DNA from: Actinomadura sp. NAK00032
Lineage (GTDB): Bacteria > Actinomycetota > Actinomycetes > Streptosporangiales > Streptosporangiaceae
Assembly (NCBI RefSeq): GCF_013364275.1
Contig: NZ_CP054932.1
Span: 1,488,001 to 1,552,000 of the forward strand
Direction of reading: 5' to 3'
Length of the DNA stretch: 64,000 nucleotides
Positions 49,983 to 60,760 of this stretch are shown piece by piece (within the stretch, counting starts at the first letter, position 1; every line of letters starts with the position of its first letter). Made by a program: the position numbers and the translations under genes. The notes below the pieces were generated by a model that was given only the letters and a program-made list of their open reading frames with translations, did not search any database and was not told the origin of the DNA.

Positions 49983-50692
49983 GTGGCACGCTTACTGGCA
50001 CGCTTACTGGCACGCTTACTGGCACGGGACGGGCTGCGGCTCGGGCTGCCGGCATTGACGCAGCTCATCGTGGCCCTCGACTACAACATCGTTTACGTGG
50101 CGCTCCCCGACATCGGGGAGGCGCTGGACTTCAGCCCGCAGTCCGTGCAGTGGGTGGTCAGCGCCTACGCGGTCGGCCTCGGCGGGCTGCTGCTGTTCGG
50201 CGGGCGGGCCGTGGACCGGCTCGGGCCACGCCGCATGTTCATGACGGGCCTCGCGCTGTACGCGGTCGCCTCGCTGGTGGGCGGCCTCGCGTCCGGCTCC
50301 GGGACGCTGGTCGCCGCCCGCGCGGTGCAGGGCGTCGGCGGGGGCACTGCCGACCCCGGCGACGCTGACGCTGATCTACCGCGGCTTCGCCGAGGGGCCG
50401 GCCCGCAACCGTCACCCTGTTCGCCTCCGCCGGAGCCGGCGTCGCACCCGAGGAGCAGGGAGTCGCGTCCGGGCTGGCCAGCACCGTCAAGGAGGTCGGC
50501 GGCGCGATGGGCCTGGCGGTGATCGTCGCGATCACCACGAGCTCGGCCGACCTCCTGGACGGCCTGCACGCCGCCGGCTGGACGGCCGCGGCGGTCACCG
50601 TCGCCGGCGGCCTCATCGCCCTCGTCCTCAAACCCGCCCGCCCCACCACCGAGCCTGACCAGACTCCCACCCTCGAAGGAGCGACCCCGTGA
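49983..50692 (+). pseudogene. Decayed MFS drug exporter gene
   Basis: The first segment (frame from 49983) encodes an MFS N-terminus: LPALTQLIVALDYNIVYVAL, QWVVSAYAVGLGGLLLFGGR, DRLGPRRMF. At about 50340 the frame shifts: the next frame gives ALPTPATLTLIYRGFAEGPA. At about 50405 there is a jump to a third frame with the MFS C-terminus (VASGLASTVKEVGGAMGLAV and the final helix) ending at the TGA at 50690. Intact 14-helix exporters have about 460-480 residues, so the middle half is missing. One frameshift plus a large deletion show it is dead. Confidence 0.75.
49984..50026 (+). repeat. 12-bp tandem repeat at the start of the MFS pseudogene
   Basis: TGGCACGCTTAC is repeated three times (49984-50019), followed by a partial fourth copy TGGCACG. 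Translated, it gives the repeated ARLL peptide at the N-terminus. Confidence 0.8.
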
Positions 50693-50750
50693 CCACGGAC
50701 GACCTGATCTCATGACAAGGCGCGCGGCCCGGTGCCGCGCGCCTTTGGGG

Positions 50751-52394
50751 TCAGCGGGGGCGGGTTACGCGGGTTTCGTCCCAGACGGGGTCGGGGGACT
50801 CGTAGACGGTGCCGTCGGCGCCGAAGATGAGGTGGCGGTCGAAGGCTTGGGCGAACCAGCGGTCGTGGGTCACGGAGATGACCGTGCCCTCGTAGGACTC
50901 CAGGCCCTCCTGGAGGGCTTCGGCGCTGGCCAGGTCGAGGTTGTCGGTGGGCTCGTCCAGGAGGAGCAGGGTGGCGCCGCCCAGTTCCAGGAGGAGGATC
51001 TGCAGGCGGGCCTGCTGGCCGCCGGAGAGGGTCTCGAAGGGCTGCTCGGCGCAGATGCTCAGCTCGTAGCGGGCCAGGGCGCTCATGGCGTCGTTGCGGA
51101 GGCGGGCGTGCTCGGTCATGACGATCTCGCACGGGGTGCGTCCGGCCAGGTCGGGACGGGCGTGGGTCTGTGCGAACAGGCCGGGGACGACGCGGGCGCC
51201 CAGGCGGGCCACGCCGGTGTGGGCGACGGGCTCCACCGGAGTCGCGCCGCGGGGGAGTGCTTCGGCGATGGCCGTGAGGAGGCGGAGGAAGTGGGACTTG
51301 CCCGAGCCGTTGGAGCCCAGGACCGCCACGCGCTCGCCGTACCAGATCTCGGTGTCGAAGGGCTTCATCAGGCCGGTCAGTTCGAGGTTCTCGCAGATCA
51401 CCGAGCGCTTGCCGGTGCGGCCGCCGCGCAGGCGCATCTTGAGGTTCTGGTCGCGGGGCGGGATCTCGGGCGGGCCCGCCTCCTCGAACTTGCGCAGGCG
51501 GGTCTGCGCCGCGCGGTAGCGGGAGGCGAAGCCGTCGTTGACGGTCGCCTTGGTGCGCAGGGTGTTGACGAGTTCCTTGAGCTTGGCGTGCTCCTCGTCC
51601 CAGCGGCGGCGCAGTTCCTCCAGGCGCTCGTTGCGGTCGCGGCGGGCGGCGGCGTAGGTGGCGAAGCGGCCGCCGTGGATCCAGACGCGGGCCGCTTCGA
51701 CGGTGACGATCCGGTCGGCGGAGCGGTCGAGGAGTTCGCGGTCGTGGGAGACGAGGAGGACGGTCTTGGACGTCTCGCGCAGCCTTTCTTCCAGCCAGCG
51801 CTTGCCTGGGACGTCGAGATAGTTGTCCGGCTCGTCCAGGAGCAGGACCTCGTCGGGGCCGCGTAGGAGGGCTTCCAGGGCCAGGCGTTTCTGCTCGCCG
51901 CCTGAGAGGGTGCGCACTTCGCGCCAGCGGCAGCCGTCGTAGGGGACGCCCAGCGCCGCCACGCAGCAGGCGTCCCAGAGCACCTCGATCTCGTAGCCGC
52001 CCGCGTCGCCCCAGCCCGCGAGGGCCGTGGCGTAGCGGAGCTGGGTCGGTTCGTCGTCGCGCTCCATCATCGCGAGTTCGGCCGTCTCGACGGCTTCGGC
52101 GGCCGAGCGGACGCGGGGCGGTGCCAGGGACAGGAGCAGGTCGTGCACCGAGGAGTCGTCCCGCATGCTGCCGATGAACTGGCGCATCACGCCGATGCCG
52201 CCGCTGTGCCCGACCGTCCCGGACTGGGGGACGAGGTCGCCGGCGATCAGCCGCAGGAGGGTGGTCTTGCCGGCGCCGTTCGGGCCGACGAGGGCCGCCG
52301 TGACGCCTTCGCCGACGCGGAAGGACACGTCGTCCAGGAGTGCGCGGCCGTCCGGCAGCACATGGCTGATATGGCCGACTTCGACGTGTCCCAC
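50751..52394 (-). CDS. ABC-F family ATPase
   Basis: A 547-residue protein of two ATPase domains with no membrane part. Domain 1 has Walker A GPNGAGKTT and signature TLSGGEQKRLALEALL; domain 2 has GSNGSGKSH and TLSGGQQARLQILLLE. A charged linker (KLKELVNTLRTKATVNDGFA) joins them. ABC-F proteins act on the ribosome as translation factors or antibiotic-protection proteins. The GTG at 52394 is chosen because GGGGGAGACC precedes it. No biosynthetic gene is near, so resistance is only one option. Confidence 0.88.
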   Translation of the reverse strand: MGHVEVGHISHVLPDGRALLDDVSFRVGEGVTAALVGPNGAGKTTLLRLIAGDLVPQSGTVGHSGGIGVMRQFIGSMRDDSSVHDLLLSLAPPRVRSAAEAVETAELAMMERDDEPTQLRYATALAGWGDAGGYEIEVLWDACCVAALGVPYDGCRWREVRTLSGGEQKRLALEALLRGPDEVLLLDEPDNYLDVPGKRWLEERLRETSKTVLLVSHDRELLDRSADRIVTVEAARVWIHGGRFATYAAARRDRNERLEELRRRWDEEHAKLKELVNTLRTKATVNDGFASRYRAAQTRLRKFEEAGPPEIPPRDQNLKMRLRGGRTGKRSVICENLELTGLMKPFDTEIWYGERVAVLGSNGSGKSHFLRLLTAIAEALPRGATPVEPVAHTGVARLGARVVPGLFAQTHARPDLAGRTPCEIVMTEHARLRNDAMSALARYELSICAEQPFETLSGGQQARLQILLLELGGATLLLLDEPTDNLDLASAEALQEGLESYEGTVISVTHDRWFAQAFDRHLIFGADGTVYESPDPVWDETRVTRPR

Positions 52395-52510
52395 GGTCTC
52401 CCCCTCGATGACCCGTCGAGTCTCCGGAGGCGACGGGCGGGCCGTCAAACGGTTTTCGCCGGGGCGTGTCGGTGGTTGCGGCTATGATCTCCGGCTCTCG
52501 GAGAGGTTGG

Positions 52511-53431
52511 ATGATGACGGCGACACAAGAGGCCCCGGCGTGCTACCGGCACCCCAAGCGCGAGACGTATGTCCGCTGTTCGAGGTGCGACCGCTACATC
52601 TGCCCGGACTGCATGCGCACGGCCGCGGTGGGGCAGCAGTGCGTCGACTGCGTGCGGGACGGCAACAAGACCGTCCGGCGGAGCCGCACGGTGTTCGGCG
52701 GCACGGTCTCGGTCACGCCGTGGGTGACGTACGTGCTGATCGCCGTGAACGTGCTGGTCTATCTGGGTGAGCTGGCCAAGCCCGACCTCGTCGACAAGCT
52801 CGGTTCGCTGGGCATCGGGCTCGTCGGGCCGGACGGCGACCTCTTCGTGGCCGACGGGACGTCCTACGCCGGGTTCGAGTCCGTGGGCGTGGCCTACGGC
52901 GAGTGGTACCGGCTGATCACCTCGGCGTTCGTGCACCTGCCGCCGACGGAGGGCGGGTTCGGGATCCTCCACATCGTGTTCAACATGTGGTGGCTGTGGC
53001 GGCTCGGCCGGCCGACCGAGGAGATGCTCGGCCGCGGGCGGTTCCTCGCCCTGTACCTGCTGGCCGCGCTGGGCGGGTCGGTGCTCGGCTACCTGATCGA
53101 CCCCGGTATGAACGCGGTCGGCGCGTCCGGCGCGGTGTTCGGGCTGACCGCGGCCTACTGGGTCTTCATGCGCCGGCTCGGGCACCGCATGGACGAGGCG
53201 AACCGGCTCGTCGTGTTCGCCGTGATCTGGCTGGTCGTCTCGGCCGGGATCGCCTCCTGGCAGGGGCACCTGGGCGGCCTTCTGGCGGGCGGCGCCGTCG
53301 CGGTCGCCTTCGCCTACGCGCCGAGAGAGCGGCGGCTGCTCGTCCAGGCGGGTGCCGCCGCGGCCGTGTTCGTCCTGCTGGCCGTCCTGGTGGTGGTCAA
53401 GACGGGGGAGCTGGGCGGCACGCTGCTGTGA
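52511..53431 (+). CDS. Rhomboid intramembrane serine protease with N-terminal zinc finger
   Basis: A 306-residue protein. Residues about 8-50 hold a B-box-like zinc finger (CYRHPKRETYVRCSRCDRYI, CPDC, QQCVDC). Six membrane helices follow. The catalytic serine is in GASGAVFGL, and the paired His lies in WQGHLGGLLAGG; HIVFNMWWLWRLG is the conserved helix 2 motif. It cuts membrane-spanning proteins within the bilayer; the finger could recruit substrates. The start is ATG 52511 or 52514 after GAGAGG. Confidence 0.92.
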   Translation: MMTATQEAPACYRHPKRETYVRCSRCDRYICPDCMRTAAVGQQCVDCVRDGNKTVRRSRTVFGGTVSVTPWVTYVLIAVNVLVYLGELAKPDLVDKLGSLGIGLVGPDGDLFVADGTSYAGFESVGVAYGEWYRLITSAFVHLPPTEGGFGILHIVFNMWWLWRLGRPTEEMLGRGRFLALYLLAALGGSVLGYLIDPGMNAVGASGAVFGLTAAYWVFMRRLGHRMDEANRLVVFAVIWLVVSAGIASWQGHLGGLLAGGAVAVAFAYAPRERRLLVQAGAAAAVFVLLAVLVVVKTGELGGTLL

Positions 53432-53435
53432 CGCT

Positions 53436-55136
53436 TCAGGCCGGCTTCGCCAGCAGTGATTCGACGTGGGCGGCCACCGCGTCCAAGGCGATCTTGGACA
53501 TCTCGCCGGTGGCGCGGACGTTCACCTCGGCGATGCCCTCGGCCAGGCCGCGGCGGCCGATCGTGACGCGGAACGGGATGCCGGTCAGCTCGGCGTCGCG
53601 GAACTTCACGCCCGCCCGTTCGGGACGGTCGTCGATCACGACCTCGACGCCTGCGGCCTGGAACGCGGCGTAGATCTCCTCGGCCGCCGCCGACACGCCC
53701 GGGTCGTCGGACTGGGCCGGGACGACCACCACCTGGAACGGCGCCACGGAGACGGGCCACACGATGCCCCGCTCGTCGTGGTGCGTCTCGACGATCGCGG
53801 CCATCGCCCGCTCCACGCCGATCCCGTAGCTGCCCATGATCACCGGGACGCGCCGGCCGTCCGGGTCCAGGACCTCGACGCCGAGCGCGCGGGAGTAGCG
53901 GTCGCCGAGCTTGAAGATGTGCCCGACCTCGATGGCGCGGACGATCTCCAGCGGCGTCCCGCAGCGCACGCAGGGCTCCCCGGCCGCGACCTCGCGCAGG
54001 TCGGCCCAGGCGCCGACCTCGATGTCGCGGCCGACGTCCACGCCGCGCAGGTGGACGTCGTCGGTGTTGGCGCCGGTGAACATGGCGCGGCGGCCGCGCA
54101 GCGCCTCGTCCGCGATCACCGGGAGGGCGGCGCCGACCGCGCCGAGGCTGCCCGGCAGCGCGCCGAGCGCGTCCTGGATCTCCTGCGGCTCGGCGGCGCG
54201 GATCTCCGCCGCGCCGGTCGCGTCCACGAGCTTCTGCTCGTTCAGCGGGTGGTCGCCGCGCAGCAGGACGAGCGTGAGCGTGCCGTCCAGGACGTACACG
54301 AGCGTCTTGATCTGGCGGTCGCCCGGCGCGTCGTAGGCGAGCAGATCCTCGATGGTGCGGACGCCGGGCGTGTCGAACCGCTCCGGCGCGGGCAGGCCCG
54401 GCCCGTCGGACGCGGCCGGCAGCGCCGACGCCGCCCGCTCGACGTTCGCCGCGTACCCGCAGGACGGGCAGTGGGCGACGAGGTCCTCGCCGGCGTCGGA
54501 CGGGCACATGAACTCGGTCGAGCCGGAGCCGCCCATGGTGCCGCTGGACGCCTCGCACGCCAGCGCCGGCACCCCCAGCCGGGCGAAGATCCGCGTGTAG
54601 GCGCCCTGGTAGGCGTCGAACGACGCGTCGAGCCCGGCGCGGTCGGCGTCGAAGCTGTAGGCGTCCTTCATGGTGAACTCGCGGGTCCGCATGAGGCCGC
54701 CCTTGGGGCGCGGCTCGTCGCGGAACTTCGTCTGGAACTGGTACCACTGCTGCGGCAGCTGCCGGTAGGAGCTGAGCTCCCGCGCGACCGTCGCGAAGAT
54801 CTCCTCGTGCGTCATGCCGAGGGCGTGGTCGGCGCCGCGCCGGTCGCGGAGCCGGAACATCTCCTGCCCCATCAGCTCCCAGCGGCCCGACCTGCGCCAC
54901 GGCTCGGCCGGGTGCAGCGCCGGCAGCAGCATCTCCTGCGCGCCGATCGCGTCCATCTCCTCCCGGACGATGGCGATGATCTTCGAGCGGACGCGGACGG
55001 CCAGCGGCAGCAGCGAGTAGTGCCCGGCCGTGAGCTGCCGGACGAACCCGGCGCGCAGCAGCAGCCGGTGGCTCGCCGCGTCCGCCTCCGCCGGGTCCTC
55101 GCGGAGCGTGGGCGCGAACATCTGGGACCAGCGCAT
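53436..55136 (-). CDS. proS: Prolyl-tRNA synthetase, bacterial (long) type
   Basis: A 566-residue class II synthetase. It has motif 1 near LLLPALHPAEPWRRSGRW, motif 2 FQTKFRDEPRPKGGLMRTRE, motif 3 GSYGIGVERAMAAI, an insertion (INS) domain at about 220-400 for editing Ala-tRNA, and the C-terminal anticodon domain (ITIGRRGL-like end). The ATG at 55136 starts a typical MRWSQMFAPTLREDPAEAD. It stands back to back with a different prolyl-tRNA synthetase gene; the two cover the same reaction. Confidence 0.96.
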   Translation of the reverse strand: MRWSQMFAPTLREDPAEADAASHRLLLRAGFVRQLTAGHYSLLPLAVRVRSKIIAIVREEMDAIGAQEMLLPALHPAEPWRRSGRWELMGQEMFRLRDRRGADHALGMTHEEIFATVARELSSYRQLPQQWYQFQTKFRDEPRPKGGLMRTREFTMKDAYSFDADRAGLDASFDAYQGAYTRIFARLGVPALACEASSGTMGGSGSTEFMCPSDAGEDLVAHCPSCGYAANVERAASALPAASDGPGLPAPERFDTPGVRTIEDLLAYDAPGDRQIKTLVYVLDGTLTLVLLRGDHPLNEQKLVDATGAAEIRAAEPQEIQDALGALPGSLGAVGAALPVIADEALRGRRAMFTGANTDDVHLRGVDVGRDIEVGAWADLREVAAGEPCVRCGTPLEIVRAIEVGHIFKLGDRYSRALGVEVLDPDGRRVPVIMGSYGIGVERAMAAIVETHHDERGIVWPVSVAPFQVVVVPAQSDDPGVSAAAEEIYAAFQAAGVEVVIDDRPERAGVKFRDAELTGIPFRVTIGRRGLAEGIAEVNVRATGEMSKIALDAVAAHVESLLAKPA

Positions 55137-55142
55137 CCCGCG

Positions 55143-55148
55143 AGGGTA
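55143..55148 (-). promoter_or_regulatory. Candidate -10 box of the long proS, leaderless
   Basis: TACCCT on the minus strand, 6 nt before the ATG at 55136, fits TAnnnT. No Shine-Dalgarno is present between it and the start, so transcription probably begins at or next to the start codon. Confidence 0.55.
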
Positions 55149-55149
55149 G

Positions 55150-56643
<1,494 letters not shown>

Positions 56644-56665
56644 TCGCCGGAGAGCGCCCGCGCGG

Positions 56666-57169
56666 TCACGGTTCGCCGTCCGCGCGGGCGTTCGCCTTCA
56701 TCCGGGTCAGATACGGCTGGACGAACCACACCCAGCCGCTCAGCGCCAGGATCCCCACGGCCGTGAGGACGACCGGGACCGTCCGCTCCGACAGCGACTC
56801 GACGATCAGCATGGTCGCCGACGTGATCGAGATCGCCAGCGCGAACGCGCCCGCGATGCCGTACTGGTTGGCCCGCTTGATCAGCAGGTCCTTCTGCCCG
56901 AGCTGGAACAGGATGCGGTGCTGGAACGCGGGCGCGATGAAGCAGATCGACGCGAACGCCGCGCCGAACAGCGCGATGTAGAACAGCGTCGTCCCGGCGC
57001 CGTCCACCTTGTCGAAACCGGCGGAGAACGGGACGGTCAGCAGGAACGCGAACAGCACCTGCACCCCGGTCGTCGCGACCCGGAAGCCCTGGAGCAGCTC
57101 CATCAGCTGCCGGTCCAGCCGCTCGTGCTCGGTCTCGTTGCGGGGTTTGTCGGCGGGATCGACGGTCAT
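56666..57169 (-). CDS. DUF6328 family membrane protein
   Basis: A 167-residue protein with an N-terminal charged region (NETEHERLDRQLMELLQGFR) and four membrane helices (about 37-55, 62-82, 108-128, 133-152), matching DUF6328. Function unknown; related proteins occur in many actinomycetes. It lies just downstream of the short proS on the opposite strand and in line with the SpoIIE gene, but 55 bp apart. Confidence 0.82.
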   Translation of the reverse strand: MTVDPADKPRNETEHERLDRQLMELLQGFRVATTGVQVLFAFLLTVPFSAGFDKVDGAGTTLFYIALFGAAFASICFIAPAFQHRILFQLGQKDLLIKRANQYGIAGAFALAISITSATMLIVESLSERTVPVVLTAVGILALSGWVWFVQPYLTRMKANARADGEP

Positions 57170-57223
57170 GTTCCTGATCTACCCGGCTAAACGACCATCA
57201 TCCCGACATCTTGCCCATAGGGG

Positions 57224-59194
57224 CTAGTTCAGCGTGGGCGGCTCCACCCGCAGCGCGAGCATCGACACGTCGTCGCGCAGGTCGCCGTCGCAGAAGTCGA
57301 GCAGCGCCCGCTCCACCCCGGAGAGCATGCCCTCCGGCGTGTCGCCGGCATGCCCGGCGAGCGCCTCCAGCAGCCGCTCCTGGCCGAACTCCTGCCGCGT
57401 CATGTCGCACGCCTCCAGCACCCCGTCGGAATGCAGGATCAGCGTGTCGCCGACCGTGAGGTCGATGGTGTCCAGCCCGGCCTCGAAGTCCTCGAACAGG
57501 CCGAGCGGGACGCCGCCCCGCGACGCCGACCTGATCACCCCGTCGGCGCGCACCACGATCGCCGGCGGATGCCCGGCGGTGCCCAGCGAGACGACGACCC
57601 GCTCGGTCTCCAGTGTCAGCCCCGCCATCACCGCCGTGACGAACCGGTCCTCCTCCAGCAGCGCCTCGTTCACGATGCCGAGGACGTCCCCCGGGGAGGA
57701 CTTCCACCGCGACGCGAGCCGCACGCAGTGCCGCGCCGTCGCCGTCACCGCCGCCGCGTCCTCGCCCTTGCCGCACACGTCGCCGAGGACGAGCCCCCAG
57801 CCGTTCTCGGTGCGGAACACGTCGTAGAAGTCGCCGCCCACGTCCGAGCCGTGCGTGGACGTCAGGTACTTGGCGGCCACCCGCACGCCCGGGATGGCCG
57901 GCAGCGTCTTCGGCAGCAGCCCCGCCTGGAGCGTGTCGGCGACCTCGGCGCGCCGCCGGTACAGCCGCGCCGCCCGGATCACCAGCGCCAGGTACCGGCC
58001 GAGCCGCTGCACGACCCCGAGGTCCATCAGGTCGAACGGCCCGTACTCGCCGCTCGCCGCCAGCGTGATCGTGCCGATGGCGCGGTCGCCGTCCTCGATC
58101 GGCACGCTCAGCACCGACGTCGCGCCGATCTTGCCGCAGACGGGCTGGCCGTCCGGGCAGACGCCGAGCACGTCGAGGTTCTCCAGGTGCGGGCGCAGCG
58201 CGCTCTGCCGGGTGACGAACACGGTGTGCGAGAGGGTGCCCTGGCCGGGCTCGACCTCCTCCAGCATCCGCGCGGCCTCGACGGAGTGCTCGTCCTCCGG
58301 GCCCATCACCACCTGGCGGCGCAGCTCCGGCTTCGCGCCCGCCGCGTGGATGCCGCCCTGCGGCGCGCCGCCCGGGCCGCCGCCCGAGCCGGTCAGGTCG
58401 ATGAACGCCCAGTCGGCCAGCTCCGCGGCCAGCAGCCGGGCGCAGCGCCGCACCGCCACCGTCTCGTTGAAGACCGGCTCGTCCAGCAGCAGCTCGCTCG
58501 CGGTGGCGAGGACGTCCATCCGGTGGACGATCGTCGCCACGGCCTCGTCGTCGGCCGGCGCGTGCTGCGACGTCCGCGCCCGGCCCCGCGCCTGCTGCCT
58601 GCGCGGCTCGTCGTCATCGGCGGGCGTGGTGGTCGGCCCGGCCGCCACCACGACCATCGGGTCGGGTTCGCCGCGGATCCACACCCGGGCCAGCGTCACC
58701 ACGGCGTCGACCGGGCGGTCCCGGCCGAGGAAGCGGACGTTGGCGCGGCGGCGCCGCCCCGTCCGGACCACGGCGGCCAGCTGCGAGCGCACCGCCGCCC
58801 GCGTCGCCATGTCGCAGAACGCCGTGAACTGCTTGCCCGACACGTACCCCGACGACGTGCCGAGCAGCATCGCCGCCTGCCGGTTGACGCGGCGGACGCT
58901 GGTCGTCCGGTCCAGCAGGAACAGCGGGACGGGGGCGTCCTGGAACACGGTGCGCAGCACCCGGCGCTCGTTCTCCGCCGCGGCCGTCCCGCCCTGCTCG
59001 CCGGCCTGCTCGCCGCCCATCGTGCGCAGCACGGTCAGCGCCAGCTCCAGCTCGACCAGTGCCGCGTCCAGCGTGGCGCGCAGGTCGGGCTCCGGGACGC
59101 CGGCGGCCTGGCGCAGCTCGCCGATGCGCCCCTCGAGATCCGAGATCTCCCGCGTCAGGGACTCGGGTTCGAGCTGGTCGGGCTGATCGTGCAT
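57224..59194 (-). CDS. PAS-GAF-SpoIIE (PP2C-type) protein phosphatase
   Basis: A 656-residue signalling phosphatase. After a coiled-coil start (LEGRIGELRQAAGVPEPDL), a PAS domain (about 80-185), a GAF domain (about 240-410) and a PP2C/SpoIIE domain (about 440-650) follow. The metal-binding acids are in STHGSDVGGDFYDVF and GDVCGKGEDAA, and HSDGVLEACD near the end. Such proteins dephosphorylate anti-anti-sigma factors to free stress sigma factors. The Cys-rich GAF segment LGVCPDGQPVCGK may sense a small molecule or redox state. Confidence 0.93.
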   Translation of the reverse strand: MHDQPDQLEPESLTREISDLEGRIGELRQAAGVPEPDLRATLDAALVELELALTVLRTMGGEQAGEQGGTAAAENERRVLRTVFQDAPVPLFLLDRTTSVRRVNRQAAMLLGTSSGYVSGKQFTAFCDMATRAAVRSQLAAVVRTGRRRRANVRFLGRDRPVDAVVTLARVWIRGEPDPMVVVAAGPTTTPADDDEPRRQQARGRARTSQHAPADDEAVATIVHRMDVLATASELLLDEPVFNETVAVRRCARLLAAELADWAFIDLTGSGGGPGGAPQGGIHAAGAKPELRRQVVMGPEDEHSVEAARMLEEVEPGQGTLSHTVFVTRQSALRPHLENLDVLGVCPDGQPVCGKIGATSVLSVPIEDGDRAIGTITLAASGEYGPFDLMDLGVVQRLGRYLALVIRAARLYRRRAEVADTLQAGLLPKTLPAIPGVRVAAKYLTSTHGSDVGGDFYDVFRTENGWGLVLGDVCGKGEDAAAVTATARHCVRLASRWKSSPGDVLGIVNEALLEEDRFVTAVMAGLTLETERVVVSLGTAGHPPAIVVRADGVIRSASRGGVPLGLFEDFEAGLDTIDLTVGDTLILHSDGVLEACDMTRQEFGQERLLEALAGHAGDTPEGMLSGVERALLDFCDGDLRDDVSMLALRVEPPTLN

Positions 59195-59318
59195 CTGGTC
59201 TCCCTCTCATCCGCGTCACACGGCGGAACCAGCTCGGTTCCCGTCCGGACCGGCCACGATCCGCGGAACCGCTTCGAGCAGCCTATTCGCCTCACCCGCA
59301 TGCGTCTGTAAGCACGGC

Positions 59319-60194
59319 CTAAGGAAGGCCCTGATGACCGACGATACGCTGTGCGAGCGCGGTCAGCTTCACATGACGCGTCTGCGAGATGCGGCGCATC
59401 TCGGCGAACGCCTCGTCGGCGTCGCAGCCCAGCGCGTGCATCAGAATGCCCTTCGCCTGGTCGACGACCGCGCGTGCCTCCACCGCCTGCTGCAGCTGGA
59501 CGGCGGTCCGGTGCACGTCGTCGTACTGCTGGCTGTTGGACACGGCGGCGGTGCCCTGCGCGAGCAGCAGCGCCGCGAGCGCGTGCCGGCCGTGGCCGAG
59601 CGCCTTCGGCAGCACCCCGTACAGCGTCAGCGTGACCAGCACGGGCGGGTTCAGGTGCGGGGTCGTGCTGAAGCAGCGCACCCCGCGGCGCAGCATGTCC
59701 GACATCGACTCGGGCCAGCGGGTCTCGGCGAGGATGTCGTCGGAGGTGAGCACCCGGCGCCCGCGCACCACGTCGAAGACCGGCCCGTGCCCGCGGGACA
59801 GCTGCCGGTCGGTCACCTCGGCGAGATCGGGATGGCTCGCGGCGGCCGCGAGCGGCTCCGGCCGCGCCTCCTCCGGCGCGCGGGCGTCCACGGCGATCTC
59901 CGCGTCCGCGGCGGGGCCGTCGGCCGCGGGCCACGCGGTCGCCCCGCCGGCCGCCGCGGGCAGCGCCCACCGCACGCTCGCCGCTCCGGCGCAGCCCGGC
60001 ACGGCGCGCGCGGCCAGCTCGGTCACCCGGTGCAGGGTTCCGACGTCGGAGGACTCCCCGACCATGCCCAGCCGGGCGATCTCGAGCGCGAGCTGGTCCG
60101 TCAGGACCGTTTCGGTGGCCGTCACCCCTCCGAGATTATCCTGGCCGGGCGGCTGCGGGGCATGCCCGCGCCCCCGGCGGCCCTCATGGTTCAT
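59319..60194 (-). CDS. GAF-ANTAR transcription antiterminator
   Basis: A 291-residue regulator with an N-terminal GAF-like sensor (about 45-190) and a C-terminal three-helix ANTAR domain (LQQAVEARAVVDQAKGILMH, CDADEAFAEMRRISQT), which binds paired hairpins in nascent RNA to stop termination. The start may be the ATG at 60194, with AGGA in front, or a GTG at 60125. It lies between the SpoIIE phosphatase and a CBS protein, all on the minus strand. Confidence 0.9.
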   Translation of the reverse strand: MNHEGRRGRGHAPQPPGQDNLGGVTATETVLTDQLALEIARLGMVGESSDVGTLHRVTELAARAVPGCAGAASVRWALPAAAGGATAWPAADGPAADAEIAVDARAPEEARPEPLAAAASHPDLAEVTDRQLSRGHGPVFDVVRGRRVLTSDDILAETRWPESMSDMLRRGVRCFSTTPHLNPPVLVTLTLYGVLPKALGHGRHALAALLLAQGTAAVSNSQQYDDVHRTAVQLQQAVEARAVVDQAKGILMHALGCDADEAFAEMRRISQTRHVKLTALAQRIVGHQGLP

Positions 60195-60215
60195 GGCTTG
60201 CCGTTCCTGGGGGGC

Positions 60216-60638
60216 CTAGTTGTTGGGCGGCGCCTTGCTGATCTCCCCGAGCGGCCCCGCGTCCCCGTTCGCCATCGCGAGGTCGCCGATGGACACGATG
60301 CCCACCGGGCGCTGCTCGGCGTCCACCACGGGGAGCCTCCGCACGGCCTGCTCGCACATCAGCCGCGCCACGGTCCCGGTGTCGTCGTCGGGACGGACGG
60401 TGGTCAGCTCCGCCGTGCACACGTCGCCGAGGGGCGTCAGTGACGTGTCACGGCTCTCCGCCACCGCGCGGACCACGATGTCGCGGTCGGTCACCACCCC
60501 GCACAAGCGCCCGGCATAGGTGACGAGCACATCGCCGATCCCCTGGTCCCGCATCACACGGGCCGCCTCGTACAGCGTCGCGTCCAGCGGCAATGACAGT
60601 GGGGCCTCTGTCATCACGTCGCTGACCCTTGGTGGCAT
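60216..60638 (-). CDS. CBS domain pair protein
   Basis: A 140-residue protein of two CBS motifs (VSDVMTEAPLSLPLDATLYE, VVTDRDIVVRA; then VRRLPVVDAEQRPVGIVSIG). The pair should bind an adenine nucleotide in its central cleft. Stand-alone CBS proteins act as energy sensors in actinomycetes. ATG at 60638 is preferred since GGGAGG lies 9 nt ahead; the GTG at 60647 would be too close to it. It precedes the ANTAR gene by 21 bp. Confidence 0.9.
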   Translation of the reverse strand: MPPRVSDVMTEAPLSLPLDATLYEAARVMRDQGIGDVLVTYAGRLCGVVTDRDIVVRAVAESRDTSLTPLGDVCTAELTTVRPDDDTGTVARLMCEQAVRRLPVVDAEQRPVGIVSIGDLAMANGDAGPLGEISKAPPNN

Positions 60639-60760
60639 CGCGCGCACATCCTCCCGAATCGCCGGCGGCTCGCGTGGCCCGTGTGCGCGCCTTACCCAGG
60701 GGCGGCGCGCCTATTCGGACAGTTCCGGGATCGGCCAACGCTTCATCCCGTTTCCCGTGG

